Part shown: piece after piece, positions 43,499-53,600 of the stretch | How positions within the stretch are numbered: position 1 is the first letter of the stretch | How the letters are laid out: each line of letters begins with the position of its first letter | Origin: Spraguea lophii | Lineage: Eukaryota; Microsporidia; Spragueidae | Direction: 5' to 3' | Assembly: GCA_001887945.1 (NCBI GenBank) | Contig: LDOQ01000066.1 | Coordinates: 1-64,000, forward strand | Length of the DNA: 64,000 nt | Notes under the pieces: generated by a model | The model's input: only the letters and a program-made list of their open reading frames with translations | Database searches by the model: none | Told to the model about the DNA's origin: nothing | Position numbers and translations under genes: made by a program

Positions 43499-43869
43499 GC
43501 CAAATAATTTCTTTCTTCTTTTATGTGAATTTTGACATCTATCGAACGTATTCTTTTTTAAAATTGTAAAAAAATGAAAGGAGAGGTTGGCATTTTATAA
43601 AATTATATATCATCAATATAAATATATAACTAATATTTTTCTTGGGTTTTTTAAAATTCATATTTTTATTATTTTCAAATTGGATATACATTTTTTATTT
43701 AATTTATAATTCAAATGATAGCAGCTGCCAAAAGTCTTTTTAAAAAATGTAAATAAAATAATATTTATATTATGTTATTTTAACGTTTATAACATCCATA
43801 AAGTTTTGGTTTTATGTAAGATGTACAAATAAAGATCCTATAAGCAAAAAAATAAAGAAAAATAATCTT
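43499..43869. other. Intergenic region
   Basis: No gene. Separates the kinase start from a Merlin-like relic. Confidence 0.4.
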
Positions 43870-44420
43870 TTAATATATTTTAAATCGTTAGAACTTGATG
43901 AAAAAGCAATTTTTTTTGATTTTAAATAAAAATAAATTGAAATTTGAGTTATTAATCCCTTATATTGTGTGTAAGTTACTTTTTAAATATTTTTTTAAAA
44001 TGTTATCGCATAACTTCAATAGTTTGGGTGTATATTTCTTTGTTTTGAGGATATACAAACTTCTCTGCGTGATTAATTGTTTTATGTATGTATTCCAATT
44101 TATGTCGCTTTTAATAGACTTTCCAATCACCTGTTATTATTCTTGTTACTATATTAACATTGTTTTTGATCATTGTTTTCAATAACTTTTGCATTCCTTT
44201 TGTTTTCAATATGATAAAACGTTTTTTTCGTGTCCCTAGAAATCTCATCAATGATCCAAATTATTTTAAAAACATTCTAGCATTATATTTAGTTTCCGAG
44301 GTTGTAATCTCATCGATTTCTATTATACCATTCCTCTCACTTATTTTATCTTCTTTATTTTTGATTGATACAATTTTCACTTTATTGATTATAGAATTTA
44401 TTATTCTATAACTTAATTTT
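43870..44420 (-). pseudogene. Merlin/ISXO2-like transposase relic
   Basis: The minus strand reads NGIIEIDEITTSETKYNAR (about 44270-44330, first catalytic acids). KTKGMQKLLKTM follows, then VTRIITGDWKVY (about 44110-44150, second Asp region), LEYIHKTINHAEKFV, and NKEIYTQTIEV (about 44020-44090). Stops lie within and between blocks. The N-terminal zinc-binding part is not found upstream, and no inverted repeats were identified. Confidence 0.65.
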
Positions 44421-44794
44421 GTTCTTTCATAATACGTATATGTGTTGATTTATTAAATAAAATTGATGGTTTGATATTATCTGTTATTTAAAATATAACA
44501 TATCATTATATCAATTATAATTTAATAAATGATTATATTATAAGTATCATAACAGATTACAAACGTGGTTCCATAACTGATTTATTTGTTTCTTAAATCT
44601 GTTGATTATTTATGAATATATCATTAAAACAAGATCTGTTAAAAAAAAGTTTGAATTGTGATAGATCCATTACAAATATTATATATTAATATCATTTTAA
44701 TATAAACTGTATTAAGTTTATATTCTATTAATGTCTATATTGATATATTTTCAATATACTTTTTAAAGAATATTATAAATTATAGTATTATACT

Positions 44795-44930
44795 TAAAAT
44801 GGAACTTTGGTGGTGTCATGTTCTAACTGTGAGAAATAGCAATTAGGTGATGGTGATGCGTGATCGTGAAATTGCTGACTCACAAGATTTTGTTTAAAGC
44901 CCGATTTAATTAATAAGTTATACTTAAAGG
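44795..44930 (+). ncRNA. Candidate structured RNA of unknown class
   Basis: A GC-richer island in very AT-rich DNA. TGTGAG (44828-44833) and CTCACA (44879-44884) pair, as do AGCAAT (44838-44843) and ATTGCT (44871-44876). This gives a 12-bp stem broken by an AAAT/GA internal loop, capped by GGTGATGGTGATGCGTGATC. The asymmetric loop with a GA on one side is kink-turn-like, as in U4 or box C/D RNAs. It lacks the ACAGAGA box of U6 and no tRNA fold is seen. Strand is uncertain because a hairpin folds on either strand. Confidence 0.3.
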
Positions 44931-45129
44931 ACTTATAATGAAAAATTATTATATTTAATATCTAATTTCTCACTTATCTCAAAGGATGAAGTTATTCTTT
45001 GATATATGTTGTTTAATATATCGATCATTTACTTTCTATCAATCACCTCATTTAATTGTATATACAACAGATAATTATTTATATTAATATATCATTTGTA
45101 GTTATATAATAATTTATTGTTTTTATTTT

Positions 45130-46728
45130 ATGTTTTTATATTTTATATTTACGATTTGTTATCAATTGAATGAAAAGAAGGCTATGCTATATTATAAACC
45201 AGATTGTAATGTAGATGACGACATGGATATTTTTTTAAATGATTGTGATATTGTTCGCGGGAGATTTATTTTAGATGAGTCAGAATCTGTATATGGTTTG
45301 GATATTGCATATGTAAATAAAAGTATAAGTGTTTTACCTAGAGGAATTGAATATTGGGAAAATGTTAAATGTTTAAATCTGAATGAAAATCTATTTGAAA
45401 CTTTGCCTAATGAGCTCGGAGAGTTAAAAAGTTTGATACATTTGTTTTTGACGGGCAATAAATTTACACAAATCCCGGAAGTTATATTCAAGTTGTATAA
45501 TCTTAGATGTTTATATTTAAATTTAAACAAAATAACATATATATCCGAAGATATAATATCTTTGAAATATTTAAACCTATTAGATTTATCCAAAAATAGG
45601 TTATTCTCTGTTATCGACTTTTCCCGTTTGCAAAAACTTAAAGATTTATTTTTAGGTAATAATTATATCGGATGTAAGAATATATCTACAGAAAAACAAT
45701 GTAAGAATAACATAATGAATATTTTCAAAGCAAGACAATTAGAATATTTAAATTTAAATAATAATAATATCGATATGTTACCAGAAATATGCAATTTCGA
45801 AAATATGATATATTTAAACCTGGATGATAATTTAATAAAACATTTACCAAGATCTATGGAATGTATGAAAAAATTGAAAAAACTTTATATCAATAATAAT
45901 CAGTTAAGTTGTTTAAAAATAACCAGATGCTTCAAACAGTTAGAATTTTTATCTGCAGAAAAAAATTATATAAAATGCGTAAATATTGATGTAAATGGTT
46001 TGAAAAAATTAACACACTTGGATTTATCAAACAATAAACTATCACAATTCAATATAAATGGCTTACATAAATATTTATATTCTTTATATCTTAATAATAA
46101 TAATCTTGAAAATATAAATTTTATACAAAACTGTTTAAACATTTCAAAAATAGCTATTTCTAATAATCAGTTAATCGATACAACAATACTAAAAAACATA
46201 ACAAAATACACGTATATATGTTTGGATCTTAAAAATTTTATAAATACATTAAAGGATCAAACCAATCGTTTAACAGTAACAGAATTAGTAATATTTGGTA
46301 AAAATGAAAAAATTACAGGAAATCAAATTTCAACGTCTTTAAAAAGTATCAATTATAAAGAAATGTGGATGCTTTCATTACAATATACAAGATTATATCT
46401 TATCCCTAAAGAAATATTCAATATTACACATTTACGATATCTTAATCTTTCAAATAACAAAATTTTCACCATACCGAAAAATATAAAAAATCTAAAGAAT
46501 TTAACCGATTTAAATTTACGAAATAACAGAATAAAAATTTTAAATAAGGTGATTTTTTCTCTTGAAAAACTTGTAAGAATTGATTTAACAGGAAATCCTT
46601 TGAATCAAATTGATGTTCAAGTATCATGGAAAGTTTTCACTAATATTCAATATCACGAAACTAAAGATCATTTTATAATATACACTACGCCCGAACAAAC
46701 AGAATATGAAAAGGCGATTTTCATATAA
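45130..46728 (+). CDS. Secreted leucine-rich-repeat protein
   Basis: 532 residues. A hydrophobic start (MFLYFIFTICYQLNEKKA) is a likely signal peptide. From about residue 75 to 515 the protein is almost entirely leucine-rich repeats: LNLNENLFETLPNEL, LDLSKNRL, LNLNNNNIDMLPEI, LDLSNNKLSQF, LNLSNNKIFTIP, LNLRNNRI. One non-canonical segment sits at about 355-415. It ends shortly after the last repeat (LTGNPLNQI) without the helical C-terminal domain present in the LRR proteins at 25.4 and 38.5 kb. It would be a binding protein only, exported or surface-displayed. No C-run before the ATG. Confidence 0.8.
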   Translation: MFLYFIFTICYQLNEKKAMLYYKPDCNVDDDMDIFLNDCDIVRGRFILDESESVYGLDIAYVNKSISVLPRGIEYWENVKCLNLNENLFETLPNELGELKSLIHLFLTGNKFTQIPEVIFKLYNLRCLYLNLNKITYISEDIISLKYLNLLDLSKNRLFSVIDFSRLQKLKDLFLGNNYIGCKNISTEKQCKNNIMNIFKARQLEYLNLNNNNIDMLPEICNFENMIYLNLDDNLIKHLPRSMECMKKLKKLYINNNQLSCLKITRCFKQLEFLSAEKNYIKCVNIDVNGLKKLTHLDLSNNKLSQFNINGLHKYLYSLYLNNNNLENINFIQNCLNISKIAISNNQLIDTTILKNITKYTYICLDLKNFINTLKDQTNRLTVTELVIFGKNEKITGNQISTSLKSINYKEMWMLSLQYTRLYLIPKEIFNITHLRYLNLSNNKIFTIPKNIKNLKNLTDLNLRNNRIKILNKVIFSLEKLVRIDLTGNPLNQIDVQVSWKVFTNIQYHETKDHFIIYTTPEQTEYEKAIFI

Positions 46729-46999
46729 TAAATGCCAATTGTATTAAACATTGTAATTAGCATTTGTATATATCCATTTATTTCAAGGTCTTTTTATATT
46801 ATAAAGTTTTATAATTAGAGTAATCCTTATTTTTAAATTCTATTCATAATCTATTCTTTGTAGAAGTATTTATATTTAGGATTGAATAATATTCTAACTT
46901 TCTTTTTTATATAATTTTAATTTAATAGAGTTTAAAGTTTTAAGAATTATATACCATTTAACAAGAATATTTCATTTAAGTGTAATCTTTTAGTTATCT

Positions 47000-47330
47000 A
47001 CGCACTTAGTTTAATAATGAATGACGTTAATCAAATCTCGGAGTTAGCAAATTAGAATTCATTAAAAAATAAAAGTAAATAAAGCGGAAAATCTAATTGA
47101 ATCGATTTGACTATATAGGTATGTACTTAATTAATTTGTCTTGTACAATCTCTCTACAGTTATACCAAACCAATGATTAATTGGAATAGCTATAATTTTT
47201 GTATTGATTTAGGCTTTGCCAATATTATGTTAATAATAACATTAGAATCATAATGATGTTACGGAGGGTTAGTGATATATATCATATATAAATATTTAAT
47301 GTTTTAAATGATAGGATATGATTAGATAAA
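47000..47330 (+). mobile_element. Possible degenerate SINE-like repeat
   Basis: GTATTGATTTAGGCTTTGCC, then AATATTATG (about 47202-47230) align with the body segment TATTAATTCGTAGCTCAGCA, then ATATTAT of the 30.7-kb copy. A head-like AAATCTCGGAGTTAGCAAAT precedes. Weak. Confidence 0.35.
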
Positions 47331-47577
47331 TGTATATATGGCAAAATTGGTTAATAAAAACATGTTACATACTTCAAAGAAATAGTGACCTGACACCATT
47401 TATGGAATGTAAAGTAAGTGGTGATTTAGTTATAATTAAATAAGATTTTAACTTGTTATATGAATTCCATGATCTTTTGTAAAATTATTATCTTCTAATA
47501 AAAATACTTAAAGGTTCAATTCAATTTACTTTAACTCATAATTTTAACCACATTTAAATATTTTTTTTAGTAATAAC

Positions 47578-47690
47578 ATTTTAATCGTAATCAAAATATC
47601 CAGGCTGATTACATTTCACAATGGTATGAGACCCTTGGTTTCTTAATTTAATGTTGATATGTAAATTTAATATATTAATCACTTTTTTAT
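47578..47690 (-). mobile_element. Possible 3' fragment of SINE-like repeat
   Basis: CCAGGCTGATTAC, then CAATGGTATGAGACCCTTGG, then TTCTTAATTTAATG follow the 3' end of the 20.3- and 37.8-kb copies. Confidence 0.4.
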
Positions 47691-47726
47691 TATTCCATTT
47701 TAAAAAAATTATAAATTTTCTTACCC

Positions 47727-48704
47727 ATGGATAGCAAGCGCTCAGAATCTGAATCATTCGGTTTTATACTTTCTGTTATGCATGGCCGTAAATCAAAGTT
47801 ATTTGATACTGGTTTCTATAATTTTTTATCACAATCCGATAATGTAGAAGATGTAATGGTAAAATTATTAGGTACTAGTTACAGAACAGAATTGGCTGAA
47901 GGAACACCCATATCAAAAAGTGCATTAAAAAGAAGCCTTAGGCGTTCATTGAAAAATGAAGTAAAATCCGTTTATAATGAGTCTGTTGGAGATTTAAAAA
48001 TTTTGATTACATATTTTATTGAAACATATTCCATTAGTAATTTTTTCTACATGCTTAATCTCAAAGCTGCAGATGATTCATTAGTTGATGAAATAGGATA
48101 TTTCCAAGAACTAGAAACTCTTAAATTTTCTAATAATATGGAGGATGTTTACAAATTTTGCATTGAACCTACGTTCCTCAAAAATTTATTCGATAAAATA
48201 CAATATGTAAATGATATAAAACAAAATAACCTACAGATTATGGAAGCAGAAATAAGAAAAATACATACAAATAATTTTTACATGAAAATAACACATAATA
48301 TGGATCATATGAAAAATATATTAAAAGCGGAAGGCACTAGATATTTGGTAGAATTAGTAATCAATTCACTATCATCTATCAAAGGAGAAGATAGAAAAAA
48401 ATTCTTACCTCAAATAACAAAATTTACCACTGGAGACATAAATGCATTATCATTAGCATCATCTTTAGATGATATAAAAAATATTATTAGAATAGACGGG
48501 AATGAAGATCAGATACTGAATAAGCTTCTTTCAAAAGAAATAGATGAATATTTATTTTCATTTAATAAATTTAATGATATTTCCACCGTATACGCTTATT
48601 TTAAGCTTAAAGAACGAGAAATTCAAAATATTCTATGGATATTAGAATGTATAAGACATGAAAAGAAAGAATATGCAGGGAATATTGTAAAAGTTAACGG
48701 ATAA
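47727..48704 (+). CDS. VMA6: V-type ATPase subunit d
   Basis: A 325-residue protein that is helical throughout and resembles subunit d (Vma6, AC39 family). Characteristic segments are GFYNFLSQSDNVEDVMVKL (about 32-50) and, at the C-terminus, YAYFKLKEREIQNILWILEC (about 292-311), which links to the central stalk. Subunit d couples the rotor c-ring to the V1 motor in vacuolar-type membranes. The length is slightly below the usual 345-350, in keeping with microsporidian trimming. ACCC directly abuts the ATG. Together with other V-ATPase subunits elsewhere in the genome it would acidify vesicles or the posterior vacuole. Confidence 0.88.
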   Translation: MDSKRSESESFGFILSVMHGRKSKLFDTGFYNFLSQSDNVEDVMVKLLGTSYRTELAEGTPISKSALKRSLRRSLKNEVKSVYNESVGDLKILITYFIETYSISNFFYMLNLKAADDSLVDEIGYFQELETLKFSNNMEDVYKFCIEPTFLKNLFDKIQYVNDIKQNNLQIMEAEIRKIHTNNFYMKITHNMDHMKNILKAEGTRYLVELVINSLSSIKGEDRKKFLPQITKFTTGDINALSLASSLDDIKNIIRIDGNEDQILNKLLSKEIDEYLFSFNKFNDISTVYAYFKLKEREIQNILWILECIRHEKKEYAGNIVKVNG

Positions 48705-48975
48705 ATAAAATTATCGATGCATTATGTTTTTTAAAATATTATAATTTTTCTTTTATAATCAAATATTCTCTTCTCTATAATTATTTTTTTATTTTCATGA
48801 AGAAAATATAAAGAGAATAAATATTCAATTAAAAAAAATATCATAAATATAGTATATTATACATTATTCTATTATACGTTATATCATATTATTGTGTTAT
48901 ATTATATTCTATATTAATATGTTATACTTTATTATCATCTTATACTCTATATTACTTTATTATCATATTTAACCC

Positions 48976-49260
48976 ATGTATATTATAATAAAAAAGCAAA
49001 AATTTTTAGATTTTACTACAAACAGTTATAATCCTGAAGAAAGATTTAAAAATCCTACAGTATGTTTATATGCTGGTAAATCTAATGGAAAAATTTTAAA
49101 ACATAAAAATGGACAATATTCTTTACAGATAGGAAGTTTTGTTTATCCTTTGAAAGATTCTACATTTATAAAAGATTTTATGTTAACAGAAGGAACAAGA
49201 AATATTGAGGTAATAAAAAATAAATATACAATAGGTGGTAAAAGAATGATGGATAGTTAA
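48976..49260 (+). CDS. Small hypothetical protein
   Basis: A 94-residue ORF with AACCC directly before the ATG, a strong sign of a real gene. The sequence is mixed alpha/beta with a central beta-like stretch (KHKNGQYSLQIGSFVYPLK) and a basic end (GGKRMM). No signal peptide, membrane segment or known motif. It lies between the V-ATPase subunit and a 48-bp repeat array. Function unknown. Confidence 0.65.
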   Translation: MYIIIKKQKFLDFTTNSYNPEERFKNPTVCLYAGKSNGKILKHKNGQYSLQIGSFVYPLKDSTFIKDFMLTEGTRNIEVIKNKYTIGGKRMMDS

Positions 49261-49274
49261 AATAAATAATTTTT

Positions 49275-49395
49275 ATTGTAAAATCGTTATTCTTTTTTAA
49301 TGCAAAATAATATTTACTTTTCATTGTAAAATCGTTATTCTTTTTTATTGTAACATAATATTTACTTTTTAATGTAAAACCATTATTTTTCTTTA
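49275..49395. repeat. 48-bp tandem repeat, 2.5 copies
   Basis: Units start at 49275 and 49323, with a partial unit at 49371, sharing ATTGTAAAATCGTTATTCTT and AATATTTACTTTT. It fills the gap after the small hypothetical gene. Confidence 0.75.
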
Positions 49396-49484
49396 TCATA
49401 ATTTTTCTCCTTTTTCTTTTTTTTATTGGCTCATTCTTAAAAAAGGAGTTTTCTATTATAAAAATATATCTTTTATTTCCATCT

Positions 49485-50168
49485 ATGAAGATAATTGTTG
49501 AAATGATACATTTAATAGAAAAGATAATAATAATGTTTACATCTATATTTTTTATAATAAACTTCTACAATACATTATATAGTAGAAACTATATTTCTCT
49601 CTATCTTATATTTCTAACGGTATTTTATTATATAAAATTACTTATAAAATCTGCTAAAGTAAAAAATATTATAGATGAAATAAAAGGAATATGTAGAGAA
49701 TGTAATAGCATAGAATATTATGGAAGTAAACATTGTTATATTTGTGATTGTTGTTATTATAATAGAGATCATCATTGTTCATTTTTAGGAAAATGTATAA
49801 CACAGAATAATTATAAAGATTTTATATCTTTTGTATTATCTATGAATCTATATTTCCTCTTTTCTGTATGTTTTAGAAATTATTTTTATGAATTAAAAAT
49901 AATAAATACATATCTGTGTATTTCTCTTACAGTATATCTTTTATTTTTAATAGTGAAAGAAAGAAATGTTAAAAATAATAAAGATTATGAAAAAATTAAA
50001 TTTAATACATTGGAAGATGTTAAAAGAATATATTATATATTTGTAGAAAGGATAATGGGATTGAGCAAAGAAAATATTATTTTATATTTTTTACCATTTT
50101 TTGAAAGAAGAGTGGAAACTTATGATTTTGAAGTTGATAATATGGATTTAGCTAAAATTAAAATTTAA
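49485..50168 (+). CDS. DHHC-type protein S-acyltransferase
   Basis: 227 residues. Two N-terminal membrane helices (about 13-29 and 37-55) are followed by the cysteine-rich DHHC domain: CRECNSIE (70-77), SKHCYICDCC (81-90), and NRDHHCSFLGKCI (93-105), with the catalytic Cys in DHHC (95-98). Further membrane helices follow at about 110-127 and 140-157. Such enzymes transfer palmitate to cysteines of membrane-associated proteins at Golgi or plasma membrane. Compared with the usual 300-plus residues it is short, with a reduced C-terminal tail. The family assignment is clear; substrates are unknown. Confidence 0.92.
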   Translation: MKIIVEMIHLIEKIIIMFTSIFFIINFYNTLYSRNYISLYLIFLTVFYYIKLLIKSAKVKNIIDEIKGICRECNSIEYYGSKHCYICDCCYYNRDHHCSFLGKCITQNNYKDFISFVLSMNLYFLFSVCFRNYFYELKIINTYLCISLTVYLLFLIVKERNVKNNKDYEKIKFNTLEDVKRIYYIFVERIMGLSKENIILYFLPFFERRVETYDFEVDNMDLAKIKI

Positions 50169-50211
50169 ATAAAATTATTTATACTTTTTAAAGAATTATA
50201 ATTTAAATAAA

Positions 50212-50380
50212 TAATAAAATAAAATCCTAACGTTCTGGAGCATAAAATAAGATGAGATTAATGTATATCTGTAACGAAATAAGCTAATACAAATTTAAAT
50301 GTGTTTTAGGAATCAAAAATCATAGACTGCGGTAAGCTGTAGCCGTTTAAGAAACTTCTATAAATAAAAGTTTTATTAAA
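50212..50380 (+). mobile_element. 3' part of SINE-like repeat
   Basis: AACGTTCTGGAGCATAAAAT, then AGACTGCGGTAAGCTGTAGC, then TTCTATAAATAAAAGTTTTA match the 3' third of the full copies closely; the head and most of the body are missing. Confidence 0.65.
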
Positions 50381-50509
50381 AATAAAATATATTATGAAAT
50401 TATTTTTATTTTAAAAAAGTAGAGATAATATTATTTATTTTTCATCAACGATAATAATATCATAATACATGTTACTTTTTTATAATAAATATTATTTTTT
50501 AAATGAATT

Positions 50510-50905
50510 TTATAATTGTTTAGTCAACATTTTCTTTACGATTTTTTTATTATTTCTACTTTTAATCGAAATCTCCACTTTCTCTATTCCAGATTTATAT
50601 TTATTCCATCCTTTTTTACAATTATGTAAATACTCATCAACATTCTGATCATAAATTTTCTTTTTCTTTTTAATATTTTTTCTTTCTGCAAATTTCTGCC
50701 ATCTAGTTTTTTCTTTTACTTTAGTTTTAAATGCTTTGGGAAGAATAATAGTAGGTGGTGGTAATTTATATATTTTTATATCTTCTTTTCTAACATATTC
50801 ATTTTTCATAATATTCATTTTTAATTCATTAATAGAAGATATTATTTCTGTAATCGATTTAGATGATGGATGTGAAATAAAAAGAAAATGTGGATCTACA
50901 AACAT
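50510..50905 (-). CDS. RRS1: Ribosome biogenesis regulatory protein Rrs1
   Basis: A 131-residue minimal Rrs1. The signature LPPPTIILPKAFKTKVKEKT (about 48-67) is followed by RWQKFAERKNIKKKKKIYD, the conserved W-x-K-F-A segment and basic run. The C-terminal part is lysine-rich (KSRNNKKIVKKML). Rrs1 works with Rpf2 to place the 5S RNP in the pre-60S particle in the nucleolus. Yeast Rrs1 is about 200 residues; here the C-terminal extension is cut, as is usual in microsporidia. The start codon is preceded by TATCCTT. Confidence 0.85.
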   Translation of the reverse strand: MFVDPHFLFISHPSSKSITEIISSINELKMNIMKNEYVRKEDIKIYKLPPPTIILPKAFKTKVKEKTRWQKFAERKNIKKKKKIYDQNVDEYLHNCKKGWNKYKSGIEKVEISIKSRNNKKIVKKMLTKQL

Positions 50906-51433
50906 AAGGATAAGAAAAATAAAAAAATTATATTTTATGGAAAATTCATATTTTATAAATTTATTTTTTTTATTATCGTAAAGAAATACTTTTATTTGTT
51001 TTATAAATAAATATTATATGTTGTAATTAATAATCGTCTATCTGATTTTCTTATGTTAAAAATAAAAGATTATATATTGTATATAATAGAGTATATTCAT
51101 ATTTAAATAATTCATAAAATCTTAATAATATGTGATTAAAAATTTGTTATAAAGGTTTATGATTGAATACGATGGTATAAGATTATTATAATATCTTTGA
51201 TCATAATAAATACCAATACTCAAAATATTTTAATTATATGTTTATTACTTAGAAATTATAGAAAATATTTATAATCTTATTTTAATCATAATTATTATAT
51301 AAGTATTTTTTTAGATAATATCTTATTCTCTTCTTTTTATAATCCTTATAATAAAAATAAAGGTAATAATAAATATTTATAATCAATATAATCTATATAA
51401 CAAAAAATAAATTATAAAAAATATTTATCCTTA
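50906..51433. other. Divergent intergenic region
   Basis: Lies between Rrs1 (minus) and the next plus-strand gene and holds both promoters; otherwise only A/T-rich sequence, with TATCCTT before each start. Confidence 0.4.
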
Positions 51434-52408
51434 ATGCAAAAAGAATTGAAAGAGAGGAGAAAAAAACTTAAAGAATCTTTATCTCTTATAAACAATGAAA
51501 TAGATAATATTATTAGATATACTATTAATCATAAAAATAGAAGCATTAACTTATATGATAAGATAATTAATTATACTGAAGAAATTCTTAAAACAAATAT
51601 AAAATATAATGCAAATGATAATATATTATCATATAATAACATATTAAATGTAAATAATAATATTAAATATGAAATAACAAAAGAATTTGCTTTAAAAATA
51701 CTTTTAGAAATAATAAATATTAAAAAATATAAATTTATACAAAATATACCTACAATACATAAAATACAAAATAAAATAGAAGAAATAGTAAATATTATTA
51801 TAGATTTTAAAAATAATAAAATATATTTAAATAATAAAGAATATAAAATCAATAATATTATTACAATTGATATAAAACCTATATCTTTTAATATATCATA
51901 TAATCAATTACAAGAATATATAATATATAGTAGATTATATATTTTATATGATTATTTAAAAGATAAAACAGAAGAAGATTTAGAAGATTTACATTCAATA
52001 GAATTAATAAAAAATATAAATAATATTAACAGTGGTAATAACAGTGATATAGATAATAACAATAATGTAGATACAACAGATAATAATATTAACAATGGTA
52101 ATAACAATGATATAAATAATATAAATACTACAAATAATAACAATAGTATAGATACTACTGATAATAATATAAAGAGTAAGTCTAATGAATATTTATTATT
52201 AAAGGAAGAAATAAATATAAAAGATAATTATAATAAAATATATAAAAATATTATAGATGGTGATTATAATACAAAAAGTAAGGCTTTGATTATGAGTATT
52301 ATATTTAAATTAATACCAGAAATACAAATATATTTTAATGATGAATATTTCATAGATAAAGATGAATATTATTTTTTATATTGGGTAAAACACTCTCAGA
52401 AGAAATAA
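51434..52408 (+). CDS. Asn-rich helical protein, unknown
   Basis: A 324-residue ORF beginning MQKELKERRKKLKESLSLIN, a coiled-coil-like helix. More helices and a beta-rich segment (KNNKIYLNNKEYKINNIITI, about 129-148) follow. After an Asn-rich insert (about 203-255) a conserved-looking C-terminal helical part (TKSKALIMSIIFKLIPEIQ) completes it. TATCCTTA precedes the ATG. No domain is recognised; the pattern of an N-terminal coiled coil and small mixed core could suit a kinetochore or complex-assembly protein, but there is no specific support. Confidence 0.65.
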   Translation: MQKELKERRKKLKESLSLINNEIDNIIRYTINHKNRSINLYDKIINYTEEILKTNIKYNANDNILSYNNILNVNNNIKYEITKEFALKILLEIINIKKYKFIQNIPTIHKIQNKIEEIVNIIIDFKNNKIYLNNKEYKINNIITIDIKPISFNISYNQLQEYIIYSRLYILYDYLKDKTEEDLEDLHSIELIKNINNINSGNNSDIDNNNNVDTTDNNINNGNNNDINNINTTNNNNSIDTTDNNIKSKSNEYLLLKEEINIKDNYNKIYKNIIDGDYNTKSKALIMSIIFKLIPEIQIYFNDEYFIDKDEYYFLYWVKHSQKK

Positions 52409-52655
52409 AATTATATTTTATAATAGATGTTAATATAAATTATAAATTATAAGAAATATTAATATATATTATGTGTGTTACTGGTTATATCTTTTATTTC
52501 ATGGTTATATTATTTTATAATTGTGTAAGATATACAATTTGTTGGGAGTAATAAAATTATAAAATAAAATAATTTTCAGGTGATAAATAAAGATAATATA
52601 ATGATTTAAAAAAGATTATAATTTATTTTATCGATATAGAAATATAATATATTAG

Positions 52656-53600
52656 TTAATTAACTTTATTAATATTTTTTAAATATTCGTTACATTTTAA
52701 TGCTGCTATACATCCAGATGATGCTGCTGTTACTGCTTGTCTATAAATCTTATCTTGTACATCACCACATGCAAATAAACCTTCTACACCCGTTTCTCCA
52801 TTTTCATTAGTAATTAGATATTTGTCATTGTCTATTTTAACATCTAAATTATCTAAGAATTGAGTATTAGGAATATGTCCTACTGCAAAAAATAATCCTT
52901 TAGTTTCAATTGTTTTCATTTGATTATTTTCTGTATTCTTTATAATAATTTTTTCAAGTCTTTTATCTCCTTCTGCTTTTTCTACTACGTATGGTGTTAA
53001 TAATTCAACATTTTCTATTTTTTTTATTTTGTCAACAAGATAACCTTTAGCTCTAAATTCATTTCTTCTATGAATTACATATACCTTAGATGCTATGTTA
53101 CTCAAATATAATGCATCCTCACATGCTGAATCTCCACCTCCTACTATTGCTACAATTTCATCTCTGAATAAAAAACCATCACAAACAGCACATGCAGTTA
53201 CTCCTTTTTGCCAAAACTCACCATTTCTAGTACCAGGAATATCCAATCTTCTAGCACGTGCACCAGTTGCAAGAATAACTGCTTTGGCTTTAAAAATATT
53301 ATTTTCATTTGTTGTTATAATGAAAATCCCATTTTCTTTTGTAATATTAGTAACTGTCTCAGATATAATATCCACATTTCCATTCCTTTGTATATGATTT
53401 TGCATATTTTCTACGAAATCGTAAGCATTACCTGTATATCCAGGGAAATTTTCTATGGATTCTGTTGTTGTCAATTGACCACCAGGTCCTATACCACCAA
53501 CTACTTGCCCTTCTATAATTTTAATAGATTTACTTTCTATGTAAAGAACAGAAGAATAAGCAGCAGGACCAGAACCTATAATTATTACATCGGTTATCAT
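52656..53600 (-). CDS. TRR1: Thioredoxin reductase
   Basis: A 314-residue low-molecular-weight (bacterial/fungal type) thioredoxin reductase. FAD-binding GSGPAA (9-14), NADPH-binding GGGDSA (154-159), the redox-active CAVC (Cys137, Cys140) in the NADPH domain, and the second FAD motif FACGDVQD near 276 are all present. It reduces thioredoxin with NADPH in the cytosol, which in turn would recharge the four peroxiredoxins encoded at 59.9-63.6 kb. ACCCTTATT precedes the ATG on the minus strand. Complete and apparently functional. Confidence 0.97.
   Translation of the reverse strand: MITDVIIIGSGPAAYSSVLYIESKSIKIIEGQVVGGIGPGGQLTTTESIENFPGYTGNAYDFVENMQNHIQRNGNVDIISETVTNITKENGIFIITTNENNIFKAKAVILATGARARRLDIPGTRNGEFWQKGVTACAVCDGFLFRDEIVAIVGGGDSACEDALYLSNIASKVYVIHRRNEFRAKGYLVDKIKKIENVELLTPYVVEKAEGDKRLEKIIIKNTENNQMKTIETKGLFFAVGHIPNTQFLDNLDVKIDNDKYLITNENGETGVEGLFACGDVQDKIYRQAVTAASSGCIAALKCNEYLKNINKVN

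Noticed and set aside
43895..44411. Two plus-strand hydrophobic small proteins
   Set aside because: Antisense to a Merlin-like relic on the minus strand.
44795..44930. U6 snRNA
   Set aside because: AATGGAAC and GAGAAATAGCA recall parts of U6, but the invariant ACAGAGA box and the terminal pairing are missing.
49275..49395. CRISPR-like array
   Set aside because: A plain tandem repeat with no unique spacers, in a eukaryotic genome.
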